The translations under genes and the position numbers were made by a program. A DNA stretch of 64,000 nt from Burkholderia ubonensis (lineage in GTDB: Bacteria; Pseudomonadota; Gammaproteobacteria; Burkholderiales; Burkholderiaceae), in the NCBI RefSeq assembly GCF_902833085.1, contig NZ_CADFEB010000008.1, forward strand, positions 1 to 64,000, written 5' to 3'. The notes under the pieces are model-generated. The model had not been told where the DNA came from. It ran no database searches and saw nothing but the letters and a program-made list of their open reading frames with translations. Of this stretch, positions 56,780 through 64,000 are shown piece after piece (within the stretch, counting starts at the first letter, position 1; each line of letters starts with the position of its first letter).

Positions 56780-58594
56780 ATGGACAACAACGATCCCATC
56801 CTGCGCTACTACGAAGCGGAAATGCGCTATCTGCGCGAGTCCGGCAAGGAATTCGCGAAAGCGCACCCCGACCGTGCACGCCTGCTCAACCTCGACCGCG
56901 TCGGCGATCGCGATCCGTATGTCGAGCGGCTCTTCGAAGGCTTTGCGTTCCTGACCGGCCGGCTTCGCCAGAAGCTCGACGACGAACTGCCGGAACTCAC
57001 CGAGGGGCTCGTGAGCCTTCTGTGGCCGCACTATCTGCGAATGATTCCGTCGTTGTCGATCGTCGAGCTGATTCCGCCCGCGGAAAAATTGCAGAAAACC
57101 GAAATAGTGCCGGCCGGCGTGCCCGTACGCTCGGCGCCGATCAACGTGCCATCCCCGGAGAGGGCGGAAGGCACGACACCGCGAGCGGTCCAGTGCCTGT
57201 ATCGAACCACGCAAGCCGTCGCGCTACAGCCGGTCGTGATCACGCACGCTGGACCGGCCGTGCGCCACGACGGCCGTTCGGTGATCCGGATCGGCTTCGC
57301 GGTCGAAGGATCTGCGCTGCGCACGGAAACGGATCTGTCGCGGCTGCGCCTGCACCTGAACGCGGATTTGCCGACCGCGTTCGCGATGCACCTCGCGCTC
57401 ACACGACAGATCGATGCAATCCATTGGCGCATTCCGGAAATCCGCGACGGCGAAGCGGTGCCGCTCGCCGGCATCACGATAGAGCCCGCGGGCTTCTCGA
57501 CCGAAGAACGGTTGTGGCCAAAGGCCGATGCGGCATTCTCCGGATATCAGCTATTGCTCGAGTACTTCACGTTCCGCGAGAAATTCCTGTTCGTCGATCT
57601 GTGCGGTCTGGACATCGCGAAACTGCCCGAAAAATCGACCCGTTTCGAGCTGGAGATCGTGCTGAAACATGCGTGGCCGTCCGACCAGCGTTTCAGCGCG
57701 GAGAACGTGCGGCTGTTCTGCAGCCCCGTGATCAACCTGTTCGAACTCGATGCCGAACCGATCGAGATCGACCATCACGAAACCGAGTATCGCGTGGTGC
57801 CGGCCGGCCATCAGGGCGAGCATGTCGAAACCTATTCGGTCGACGCGATCGCGACGTTCGACCACGACACGGCCGAGCGATACGAGTACGTTCCGTTCGC
57901 GACGTTCAGGCACCGCGGCGGCATGCTGCGGCACGAGGCGCCGGAGCGCTATTTCCACACGCGCGTGCGACCGGGCGTGTCCGGGCTGCACGAAACGTGG
58001 GTGATTCTCGGCGGCCATGCGTGGGAACGCATGGACACGCTGCCCGAGGAAAGCCTGTCGCTGCGCGTAACGGGCACGAACGGCATGCTGCCGCGCAAGG
58101 GGCTTCGGGAGGCGAGCCTCAATGAAATTGCGGTCAGCACGCAGAACGTCGCCGGCGTGCGCAATCTCGTGTCGCCGACGTTGCCGCTGTATCCGCCCAC
58201 GGGAGACCGGTTCCAGTGGCGCGTGTTGTCGCACCTGGCGCCGAACTTCCTGTCGATGATGGATGCGGAGGTGCTGCGCGGCGCACTCGCGCTCTACGAT
58301 TGGACGAACGACGAACTGAATCGCCGGCGTCTCGCCGGAATTCTCTGGGTATCGCAGGAGCTGATCGAGGAGGTGTCGGGCGGCTCGGTCGAGCGGGGTG
58401 TGCTGATCGAGGTCACGCTCGACAGTCATGCGTTCGCGGGCGAGGGCGACGTCATGCTGTTCGGCGAGCTGCTGCACCGGTTCTTCGCGCTGTATGCCGA
58501 TATCAACCTGTTCACGAAGCTCGCGATCATCAGCCTGCCGACGCAGGCCCGGATCGAATGGCCGCGCAGCAAGGCGCAGCGGGCCCCGCTATGA
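56780..58594 (+). CDS. tssF: TssF, T6SS baseplate protein
   Basis: 604 aa, full length. VasA/ImpG features are ILRYYEAEMRYLRESGKEFA, DPYVERLFEGFAFLTGRLRQ, PELTEGLVSLLWPHYLRMIP, YRVVPAGHQGEHVETYSVDA and SHLAPNFLSMMDAEVLRGAL. The intact counterpart of the broken gene at 1-370. Overlaps tssG by 4 nt. Confidence 0.96.
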   Translation: MDNNDPILRYYEAEMRYLRESGKEFAKAHPDRARLLNLDRVGDRDPYVERLFEGFAFLTGRLRQKLDDELPELTEGLVSLLWPHYLRMIPSLSIVELIPPAEKLQKTEIVPAGVPVRSAPINVPSPERAEGTTPRAVQCLYRTTQAVALQPVVITHAGPAVRHDGRSVIRIGFAVEGSALRTETDLSRLRLHLNADLPTAFAMHLALTRQIDAIHWRIPEIRDGEAVPLAGITIEPAGFSTEERLWPKADAAFSGYQLLLEYFTFREKFLFVDLCGLDIAKLPEKSTRFELEIVLKHAWPSDQRFSAENVRLFCSPVINLFELDAEPIEIDHHETEYRVVPAGHQGEHVETYSVDAIATFDHDTAERYEYVPFATFRHRGGMLRHEAPERYFHTRVRPGVSGLHETWVILGGHAWERMDTLPEESLSLRVTGTNGMLPRKGLREASLNEIAVSTQNVAGVRNLVSPTLPLYPPTGDRFQWRVLSHLAPNFLSMMDAEVLRGALALYDWTNDELNRRRLAGILWVSQELIEEVSGGSVERGVLIEVTLDSHAFAGEGDVMLFGELLHRFFALYADINLFTKLAIISLPTQARIEWPRSKAQRAPL

Positions 58595-59697
58595 AACCGT
58601 TCGAATCGCCTAATCTCGATCCGCTGGTCGCGTCGCTGCTGGCGCGCGCGCCGCGCATGAGCTTCATGCAGTTGTGCAGACTGCTCGAACTGCGCGTGTC
58701 GGATCGGCCGGTTTTCGGCATGCAAGATGCGGTCGAGCACGAGCCGGTGCGTTTCCGACCGAGGCCGCGCATGGGCTTTCCGGCTGGCGAAGTCGCGTCG
58801 GTCGAGTTCGATGACGGGTCCGACACATTCGGCCTCGATGCTCGACCGACCCTGCGCACGACGTTCATGGGGCTGTATGGCGTCGACGCGGCGGTACCGT
58901 CGCACATGATCGACGAGATCGCGTTGCGCGAGGAGGGGCACGAGGTCGTCGAGGCATTTCTCGATCAGTTCAATCATCGGTTCGTCACGCTGCTGTATCG
59001 CGCATGGAAAAAGTACCGCTATCCGGAGAGCTTCCGGCCGGGTGGCAGCGACGCGCATTCGCGCAACCTGCTGTCGCTGGTCGGGTTCGGTTGGGGCGAC
59101 AAGCCGAAGCGCGCCGGCTTACCCGATTCGCGGATGCTGGCGCTGCTGGGGTTGTTGATCCAGCGGACCCGCACGCCGGAAGGGCTGGCGGGTGTGGTCG
59201 CGCTGGCGATACCGCGTGTCGGCGTTCGGGTCGACGAGTTCTGGCCCGTCGTGACGTCGACGGGGCGGCCGCAGCCGCTCAAGTCGGTGGATAGCATCGC
59301 GGGGGCGCAAGTGAATGGCGAGCGCAAGGGGCTGGGTCGCGGCTACGTGCTCGGCAAGCGAATGGCGTATCGCGGCCGCGCGGTTCGTGTGACGCTGCAG
59401 CCCGCCGATGCGCAACAGGCTCAGGCACTGCTGCCGGGCGCATCGCTGCATCGCGAGTTGATGGCCTTCATGCAGCTTTATGTCGGCGTCAAGGCAGATG
59501 TGCATCTGCGGATGGAGGTGTCGTCACGACTTGCGCCATTGCCGGCAATCGGTCCGACGCATCGCGGCTCGGCGCCACGCCTCGGATGGACCACCGTACT
59601 GCCTGCCGATGAAGCGCGCCTGATCAATATCGCGCTCGGGGTCTATCAGGCGTTTCCTGCCCCCGGACCGAATCCGCACCTGACCCAACATGCCTGA
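58591..59697 (+). CDS. tssG: TssG, T6SS baseplate protein
   Basis: 368 aa from ATG 58591 (ATGA overlap with tssF). Complete TssG: SFMQLCRLLELRV, EPVRFRPRPRMGFPAGEVAS, RTTFMGLYGVDAAVPSHMID, KYRYPESFRPGG and LGWTTVL. It serves as reference for the lesions in the gene at 367-1372. With TssE, TssF and TssK it forms the baseplate wedge. Confidence 0.95.
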   Translation: MKPFESPNLDPLVASLLARAPRMSFMQLCRLLELRVSDRPVFGMQDAVEHEPVRFRPRPRMGFPAGEVASVEFDDGSDTFGLDARPTLRTTFMGLYGVDAAVPSHMIDEIALREEGHEVVEAFLDQFNHRFVTLLYRAWKKYRYPESFRPGGSDAHSRNLLSLVGFGWGDKPKRAGLPDSRMLALLGLLIQRTRTPEGLAGVVALAIPRVGVRVDEFWPVVTSTGRPQPLKSVDSIAGAQVNGERKGLGRGYVLGKRMAYRGRAVRVTLQPADAQQAQALLPGASLHRELMAFMQLYVGVKADVHLRMEVSSRLAPLPAIGPTHRGSAPRLGWTTVLPADEARLINIALGVYQAFPAPGPNPHLTQHA

Positions 59698-59710
59698 CCA
59701 GGAAACTTTC

Positions 59711-60241
59711 ATGACCATCCGTTTCGCTGTTTCGACCATCGCGGCTGTCGTGCTGCTGTCAGCTTGCGGCGCGTGGCAATCCGTCTCGGATGCTTCGTCA
59801 AGCGCCTACCGCGCCGTATTCTTCAAGCAGGTGAAGGTACTGAATGTCGATTTCACGGCACGCGCCGCGTTGAATCCCGATGACATCGGCCGGGCGACGT
59901 CGGTTGCCGTACGCGTCTACCAATTGAAGGACCGCAAGATGTTCGACGGCGCCTCCTACGACGACCTATTGAAGAGCGACAGAACCGCACTCGCACAGGA
60001 TTTGCAGGCGGAAATTTCGACGGTCGTGAATCCCGGTGCGTCGGCCAGTCTGTCCCAGCCGATGCAGCGCGATACGAAATATGTCGCAATCGTCGCGTTC
60101 TACCGCAATCCGGGGGACGTCGGTGCCTGGAAGCGTGTAATCGAAAAGAAAAAAATCGATGCCGACAAGCCGCTAAAACTTGAATTGTCGAAGAATGGCA
60201 TTCGGGAAGGTGGCGATCCGGACGCGAAGGAGACCAGATAA
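59711..60241 (+). CDS. tssJ: TssJ, T6SS outer-membrane lipoprotein
   Basis: 176 aa from ATG 59711, with AGGAAAC just upstream; the frame is open 7 codons further, overlapping tssG. Lipobox LLSAC. Body: VKVLNVDFTARAALNPDD, VAVRVYQLKDRKMFDGASYD, NPGASASLSQPM and YVAIVAFYRNPGDVGAWKRV. It holds the membrane complex at the outer membrane. Diverged paralogue of the TssJ at 1404-2048 and without its Pro-rich tail. Confidence 0.95.
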   Translation: MTIRFAVSTIAAVVLLSACGAWQSVSDASSSAYRAVFFKQVKVLNVDFTARAALNPDDIGRATSVAVRVYQLKDRKMFDGASYDDLLKSDRTALAQDLQAEISTVVNPGASASLSQPMQRDTKYVAIVAFYRNPGDVGAWKRVIEKKKIDADKPLKLELSKNGIREGGDPDAKETR

Positions 60242-60393
60242 CAGGCGTTGGTGCAGTTCAAGTATCGGCCGGAAATGTTCGGAATCCGATTCTAGAGGCA
60301 TATCGGGCTTCGGCACCGAAAACATGACGAACCGTTGTCGCTACGCAGTCGTACAGCAGCGCCGCGCATCATTTTCAACAGAGAGCAATAGCC

Positions 60394-61581
60394 ATGCAAC
60401 CAGAACAAACAAGCAATCCTGAGTCGGGGGAGGACGATGCTCGCCTTGGCATGCTTGTCGTGCTCGAGGTTGGCGACTACCTGACGGAGGAGCAGGCCGG
60501 ACAGGCGCGCCAGCGGCTGAAGGACACGCCGGACGAGATTCCGGTCAGCGACGACATTCGCCACCTGCTCGACTGGCTGATCGTCGAGGGTTACACGACC
60601 GCGGAAGCCGAAGCGAAAGCCACGCGCAACCTGATGGAAACACGCTTCGACGATATTCGCGCCCAGCTCGTCCTGCTCCAATTTCTGAAGGACCTCGACC
60701 CAACGCAATTTGAACGGCGCTTCGACGAACTGGTCAAGCTCACCCAGAGCGAGCAGAAGAGGAGGCAGGCGTTCATTGGCCTCGGCGGCCTGGCGGTGGC
60801 GCTTGCGATCGGCGCGTACCTGATGTGGCCCGCGTCGACTCCCACGTGCGGTGCGTCCGAGACGGTCAAGGCGCTGAACTCGATCATGTTCGACGTCCGC
60901 ATGGACATGATTCGAAAGAACACGATGGCGACGCGAGACCTGGGTAGCGAGACCTATCCGCGCATCAGCAATCACCGGGAGATCGGTTACGACGAGTCCA
61001 ATCGTTCTCGCGGTTGTGTCGCCGATATGGGCATAGCCGACCTGCACACGAACATCGGCTATGTCGTTCGGCCAAATGAGAAGGGCAAGGGCGATTTCGT
61101 TATGCAGACGTTCCCGCCGGAATACGTAATCGCTCGCTATAACGAACGAGGTCTAAACCCGAAACTGGGCGCGCCCGTTGGCCGGGAAGCCATCAGCACG
61201 GCTTTCATGGCGGGTGTTGTCGGATTCGATTCGAAGGTATCGCGCATGTCGCCGAGTTATGGCAAGCCGTTCCCGGGCGACGACACGCCCACGACAATGG
61301 AGAGCAGCGTCCTGGGCGTCGTGCCGGCCGCGGATTGCAAGCAGATCGACAGCGATCATGTGTCGTGCCCATTGCTGATCGACTATCGCGACAGGCTACT
61401 CGGCGCGTTCGGCGCGCCGTCGATGCTGCAATTGAAAGGGGACTTCACCTTCGTCAAGGATGGCAGCGGCTGGAAAACGGCCGACGATTTCAGCGAGACG
61501 CTGACGAAGGCCCTTGTCGAACGACGCATCGCCAAGGTTTATGGAGAGGAAGTCGCCGACAAAATGAACGCGCAGAAGTAA
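60394..61581 (+). CDS. Uncharacterised single-pass membrane protein at the end of the T6SS cluster
   Basis: 395 aa. Residues 1-120 are acidic, helical and cytoplasmic. One membrane span follows near 127-147 (FIGLGGLAVALAIGAYLMW), then a periplasmic part with four Cys (ASTPTCGAS, RGCVADMG, AADCKQ, VSCPLL) that could form two disulphides. No family recognised. It follows tssJ by 152 bp on the same strand and precedes the convergent cat genes, so it closes the T6SS arm. It may be an accessory or unrelated to secretion. Confidence 0.75.
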   Translation: MQPEQTSNPESGEDDARLGMLVVLEVGDYLTEEQAGQARQRLKDTPDEIPVSDDIRHLLDWLIVEGYTTAEAEAKATRNLMETRFDDIRAQLVLLQFLKDLDPTQFERRFDELVKLTQSEQKRRQAFIGLGGLAVALAIGAYLMWPASTPTCGASETVKALNSIMFDVRMDMIRKNTMATRDLGSETYPRISNHREIGYDESNRSRGCVADMGIADLHTNIGYVVRPNEKGKGDFVMQTFPPEYVIARYNERGLNPKLGAPVGREAISTAFMAGVVGFDSKVSRMSPSYGKPFPGDDTPTTMESSVLGVVPAADCKQIDSDHVSCPLLIDYRDRLLGAFGAPSMLQLKGDFTFVKDGSGWKTADDFSETLTKALVERRIAKVYGEEVADKMNAQK

Positions 61582-61599
61582 CCGGCTTGCATCACGCGA

Positions 61600-61613
61600 A
61601 TCGCTTCGGCGAT
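61600..61613. terminator. UUCG-capped hairpin between the T6SS arm and catC
   Basis: ATCGC-TTCG-GCGAT, a stable tetraloop hairpin 18 nt after the stop at 61581. No T-run on either strand, so termination is uncertain. The rest of the 199-bp gap shows nothing else. Confidence 0.35.
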
Positions 61614-61780
61614 ACGAACGATACGAGCGGCAGGTCCGCGCTGCGATGCGGGCCGTGCGAGCCGATACCGCGCGCAACGGGGCTGTCATGAAGCGAAGCG
61701 GGCGACCTGAGTGGAATCACAGGTCCCCCGCGCTGCACATCCTCGCAGTCGCACAGCAACGACCGCGATTCACTGCTCAC

Positions 61781-62071
61781 TCACCGATCATCTTCCCGAA
61801 CCGACGACGGATGCCGGCACAGCGCCCGCACCTCGAGGCTCATATACGGAAACAGCGGCAACTGGCTCAACACGTCATGCAGCTGCTGCACGCTCTCGAC
61901 GTCGAAAATGCTGACGTTCGCATACTGCCCCGCGATCCGCCACAGATGCCGCCAGACGCCTTCGTGCATCAGGCGCTGACACATCGCCTTTTCTTCGGCC
62001 TTCAACGTAGCCGCCTTCACCGGGTCCATGTCGTGCGGCAGGTTGACGGTCATTTCCACATGAAACAGCAT
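61781..62071 (-). CDS. catC: CatC, muconolactone delta-isomerase
   Basis: 96 aa from ATG 62071, with AAGGAG 7 nt upstream. Converts muconolactone to 3-oxoadipate enol-lactone in the catechol branch of the beta-ketoadipate pathway. Typical sequence: MLFHVEMTVNLPHDMD, ATLKAEEKAMCQRLMHEG, LWRIAGQYANVSIFDVES and LPLFPYMSLEVRAL with the length of the family. Third gene of catB-catA-catC, 38 bp after catA. Confidence 0.96.
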   Translation of the reverse strand: MLFHVEMTVNLPHDMDPVKAATLKAEEKAMCQRLMHEGVWRHLWRIAGQYANVSIFDVESVQQLHDVLSQLPLFPYMSLEVRALCRHPSSVREDDR

Positions 62072-62109
62072 CACACGCTCCTTGCGTTATCGTTTTGCCG
62101 CGACGCCTG

Positions 62110-63012
62110 TCACGCCTGCGCGCGCACGCGTTCGACTTCACTCTCAGGCACGTTCGTACGATCCTTGACCAGCGTGAAGTCGAAATCGATCAGCGCGAAC
62201 TGGCCATCGACGTTGTAAGGCTTGCCTTCCGCGCCTTCGGCCTGCTTGACCTTCGGGATCAGCCCTTCGCGCGTCGCGAATGCGAAATCGTCCCAGATGT
62301 GCGGATCGCCTTCGATGTTGATCTGCGTCGTCAGCTTACGATAACCGTCCGCGGAAACGAAGAAGTGAATGTGCGCGGGACGATGGCCGTGGCGCCCGAG
62401 CTGGTCGAGCAGCTGCTCGGTCTTGCTGCCCGGCGGCACGCTGTAGCCGACCGGCAGCACGCTGCGGAAGCTGTAGCGGCCGTCGGCGTCGGTGCGGATC
62501 GAGCGGCGCAGGTTGAATGCCGGCTGCGACTGATCGAAGTACGAGTAGTTGCCGAGATGGTTCGCGTGCCACACCTCGACGAGCGCGTTCGCGAGCGGCT
62601 TGCCGTCGTCACCGAGCACCCGGCCGCGCATGATGAGCGTCTGGCCCGGATCGGTGCCGTCGTCGAGGCGCGCATGGCCGACCGATTCCGGCGCGCCCGC
62701 GACATACAGCGGCCCTTCGATCGTGCGCGGCGTGCCGCCGTGGATGCCGGCCTTCGCTTCGGCCTCGTCCATCCGCACGTCGAGGAAACGCTCGAGGCCG
62801 AGGCCCGCGGCGATCAGGCCGAATTCCTTGCCGGCCTCGTTCAGGTAGTTGAGCGCGGTCCAGAACTCGCTCGGCTGCACGTCGAAATCCTCGATCGTGT
62901 AGCACAGGTCCTTCACGATCCGGTTGACGATCGCGCGCACGCGCGGGTTGCCGGGCTTCTCGGCGGCATCGTCGAAGGTCTTCAGCAGCGCGTCGATGGC
63001 GTCCTTGTTCAT
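62110..63012 (-). CDS. catA: CatA, catechol 1,2-dioxygenase
   Basis: 300 aa from ATG 63012, with GGAG 7 nt upstream; the frame is open four more codons. Intradiol ring cleavage of catechol to cis,cis-muconate. The Fe(III) ligands are visible: Tyr156 (GNYSYFD), Tyr190 (PVGYS), His214 and His216 (RPAHIHFF). The N-terminal helical dimerisation domain (FDVQPSEFWTALNYLNEAGK) is present. Lies between catB (33 bp upstream) and catC. Confidence 0.97.
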   Translation of the reverse strand: MNKDAIDALLKTFDDAAEKPGNPRVRAIVNRIVKDLCYTIEDFDVQPSEFWTALNYLNEAGKEFGLIAAGLGLERFLDVRMDEAEAKAGIHGGTPRTIEGPLYVAGAPESVGHARLDDGTDPGQTLIMRGRVLGDDGKPLANALVEVWHANHLGNYSYFDQSQPAFNLRRSIRTDADGRYSFRSVLPVGYSVPPGSKTEQLLDQLGRHGHRPAHIHFFVSADGYRKLTTQINIEGDPHIWDDFAFATREGLIPKVKQAEGAEGKPYNVDGQFALIDFDFTLVKDRTNVPESEVERVRAQA

Positions 63013-63045
63013 GCGTGTCTCCAATATCGGGTGGCTTGCGGGGGA

Positions 63046-64000
63046 TCAGCGGGCGCCGCGTCGCATCCGTTCGATGCGGGCCCAGTCGAAGGTGATGCCG
63101 AGGCCGGGCGAAGCCGGCAGGTGCAGCTTGAAATCCTCGTAACGCAGCGGCTCGACGAGGATTTCCTCGGTCAGCAGCAGCGGGCCGAACAGCTCGGTGC
63201 CCCATTGCAGCGCGCCGAACGTGCTGAACAGCTGCGCGGACGCCATCGTGCCGGCCGCGCCTTCGAGCATCGTGCCGCCGTACAGCGCGATGCCGGCCGC
63301 CGCCGCGATCGCCGCGACGCTCGCCGCGCCCTGCAGGCCGCCCGATTGCGCGATCTTCACGGCGAACACGTCGGCGGCTCGATCCTGCGCGAGCGCGAAC
63401 GCGTCGACGGGGCCGTGCAGCGCCTCGTCGGCCATGATCGGAATCTGCGCGAGCTGCGTGAGGCGCTTCAGGCCCGCGCGGTTGGTCGCGGCGATCGGCT
63501 GCTCGACGAGGCTCACGCCGGCTTCCGCGAGTCGCGGGCCGGCCCAGATCGCATCGGTTTCGGTCCACGCCTGGTTCACGTCGATCCGCACGTCGCCGCG
63601 CTCGCCGAGCGCGCGCTTGATCGCGATCACGTGCGCGACGTCGTCGGCCACCGGGCTCGAGCCGATCTTCAGCTTGAACGCGCGATGGCGGCGCGCTTCG
63701 AGCATCGCCTCGGCTTCCGCGATGTCGCGCTGCGTGTCGCCGCTCGCGAGCGTCCAAGCGACGTCCACCGCGTCGGTCGTGCGGCCGCCGAACAGCTCGG
63801 ACAGCGGCACGCCGAGGCGGCGCGCCTGCGCGTCGAACAGCGCGGTCTCGAGCGCGCACTTCGCGAAGCGGTTGCCCTGGAACAGCTTGCGTGCGCGCGC
63901 CATCGCGGCGCCCGGGCGGGTCGCGTCCATGCCCTGCAGCAGCGGCGCGAAATAGGTGTCGATGTTGACCTTGATGCTCTCCGGGCTTTCCTCGCCGTAC
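63046..64000 (-). CDS. catB: CatB, muconate cycloisomerase (5' end beyond window)
   Basis: At least 317 codons, open to the window edge; the family is about 370 aa, so roughly 50-60 N-terminal residues are missing. It converts cis,cis-muconate to muconolactone. Enolase-superfamily features are FAKCALETALFDAQARRLGV, AFKLKIGS (catalytic Lys), VRIDVNQAW, SLVEQPI, PIMADEAL and VFAVKIAQSGGL. First gene of the visible operon; the regulator, usually a divergent catR, is not in the window. Confidence 0.95.
   Translation of the reverse strand, partial: YGEESPESIKVNIDTYFAPLLQGMDATRPGAAMARARKLFQGNRFAKCALETALFDAQARRLGVPLSELFGGRTTDAVDVAWTLASGDTQRDIAEAEAMLEARRHRAFKLKIGSSPVADDVAHVIAIKRALGERGDVRIDVNQAWTETDAIWAGPRLAEAGVSLVEQPIAATNRAGLKRLTQLAQIPIMADEALHGPVDAFALAQDRAADVFAVKIAQSGGLQGAASVAAIAAAAGIALYGGTMLEGAAGTMASAQLFSTFGALQWGTELFGPLLLTEEILVEPLRYEDFKLHLPASPGLGITFDWARIERMRRGAR

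Noticed and set aside
1..64000. CRISPR arrays, tRNA/rRNA genes, prophage or insertion sequence
   Set aside because: No regularly spaced repeats, cloverleaf sequences, phage structural genes or transposases were seen on either strand.

Overview
This 64-kb window comes from a high-GC betaproteobacterium, almost certainly a Burkholderia (Burkholderia cepacia complex or a near relative). The evidence is the codon use, the set of gene families (tyrosinase, catBAC, tripartite EmrAB/OprM-type pumps) and the form of the type VI secretion genes. No rRNA, tRNA, transposase or CRISPR array is visible.

Layout. (1) 1-2048: the decayed end of a T6SS cluster, with tssF and tssG broken by frameshift and deletion and tssJ intact. 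(2) 2144-4990: a minus-strand tyrosinase operon with two small partners. (3) 5604-8499: an accessory patch with an Nmad3 nucleotide-modification-type gene, the stump of a coupled Nmad2-type gene, and a MerR/TipAS-like/methyltransferase fusion behind a textbook MerR promoter. (4) 8593-15220: a four-gene operon (membrane-fusion protein, glycoside hydrolase, PilZ-containing GT2 synthase, outer-membrane factor) that looks like a c-di-GMP-controlled exopolysaccharide synthesis and export system. (5) 15944-22631: an orphan cell-wall hydrolase-like gene, an EmrA/EmrB/outer-membrane-factor pump, two paralogous MarR regulators and a LysR regulator, with one operator motif repeated three times. (6) 22893-30289: two-subunit aconitase X, an AraC regulator, 2,4-dienoyl-CoA reductase, a small gene under a LexA-type SOS box, and a LysR/quinone-oxidoreductase pair.

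(7) 30297-61581: a complete T6SS. A minus-strand arm (tssK, tssL, OmpA-like gene, hcp, tssH, tssE) diverges from a plus-strand arm (tssB, tssC, vgrG, DUF4123 adaptor, four DUF3304-like lipoproteins, Tle1-like effector, PAAR, unknown gene, tssM, tssA, tssF, tssG, tssJ, unknown membrane gene). The arms are separated by a 588-bp region that is extremely poor in C on the plus strand. (8) 61781-64000: catB (cut by the window edge), catA and catC, the ortho-cleavage pathway for catechol.

The most unusual part is the effector module at 43204-49870. Four tandem lipoprotein genes, probably immunity proteins, precede an effector of the Tle1/DUF2235 family whose nucleophile elbow reads GADRG, with Asp in place of the catalytic Ser. 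The gaps between the lipoprotein copies hold degenerate remnants of the effector's own 5' end, joined to the preceding lipoprotein by the same 8-nt overlap that links the last copy to the intact effector. This suggests an array built by repeated duplication of an immunity-effector unit followed by effector loss.
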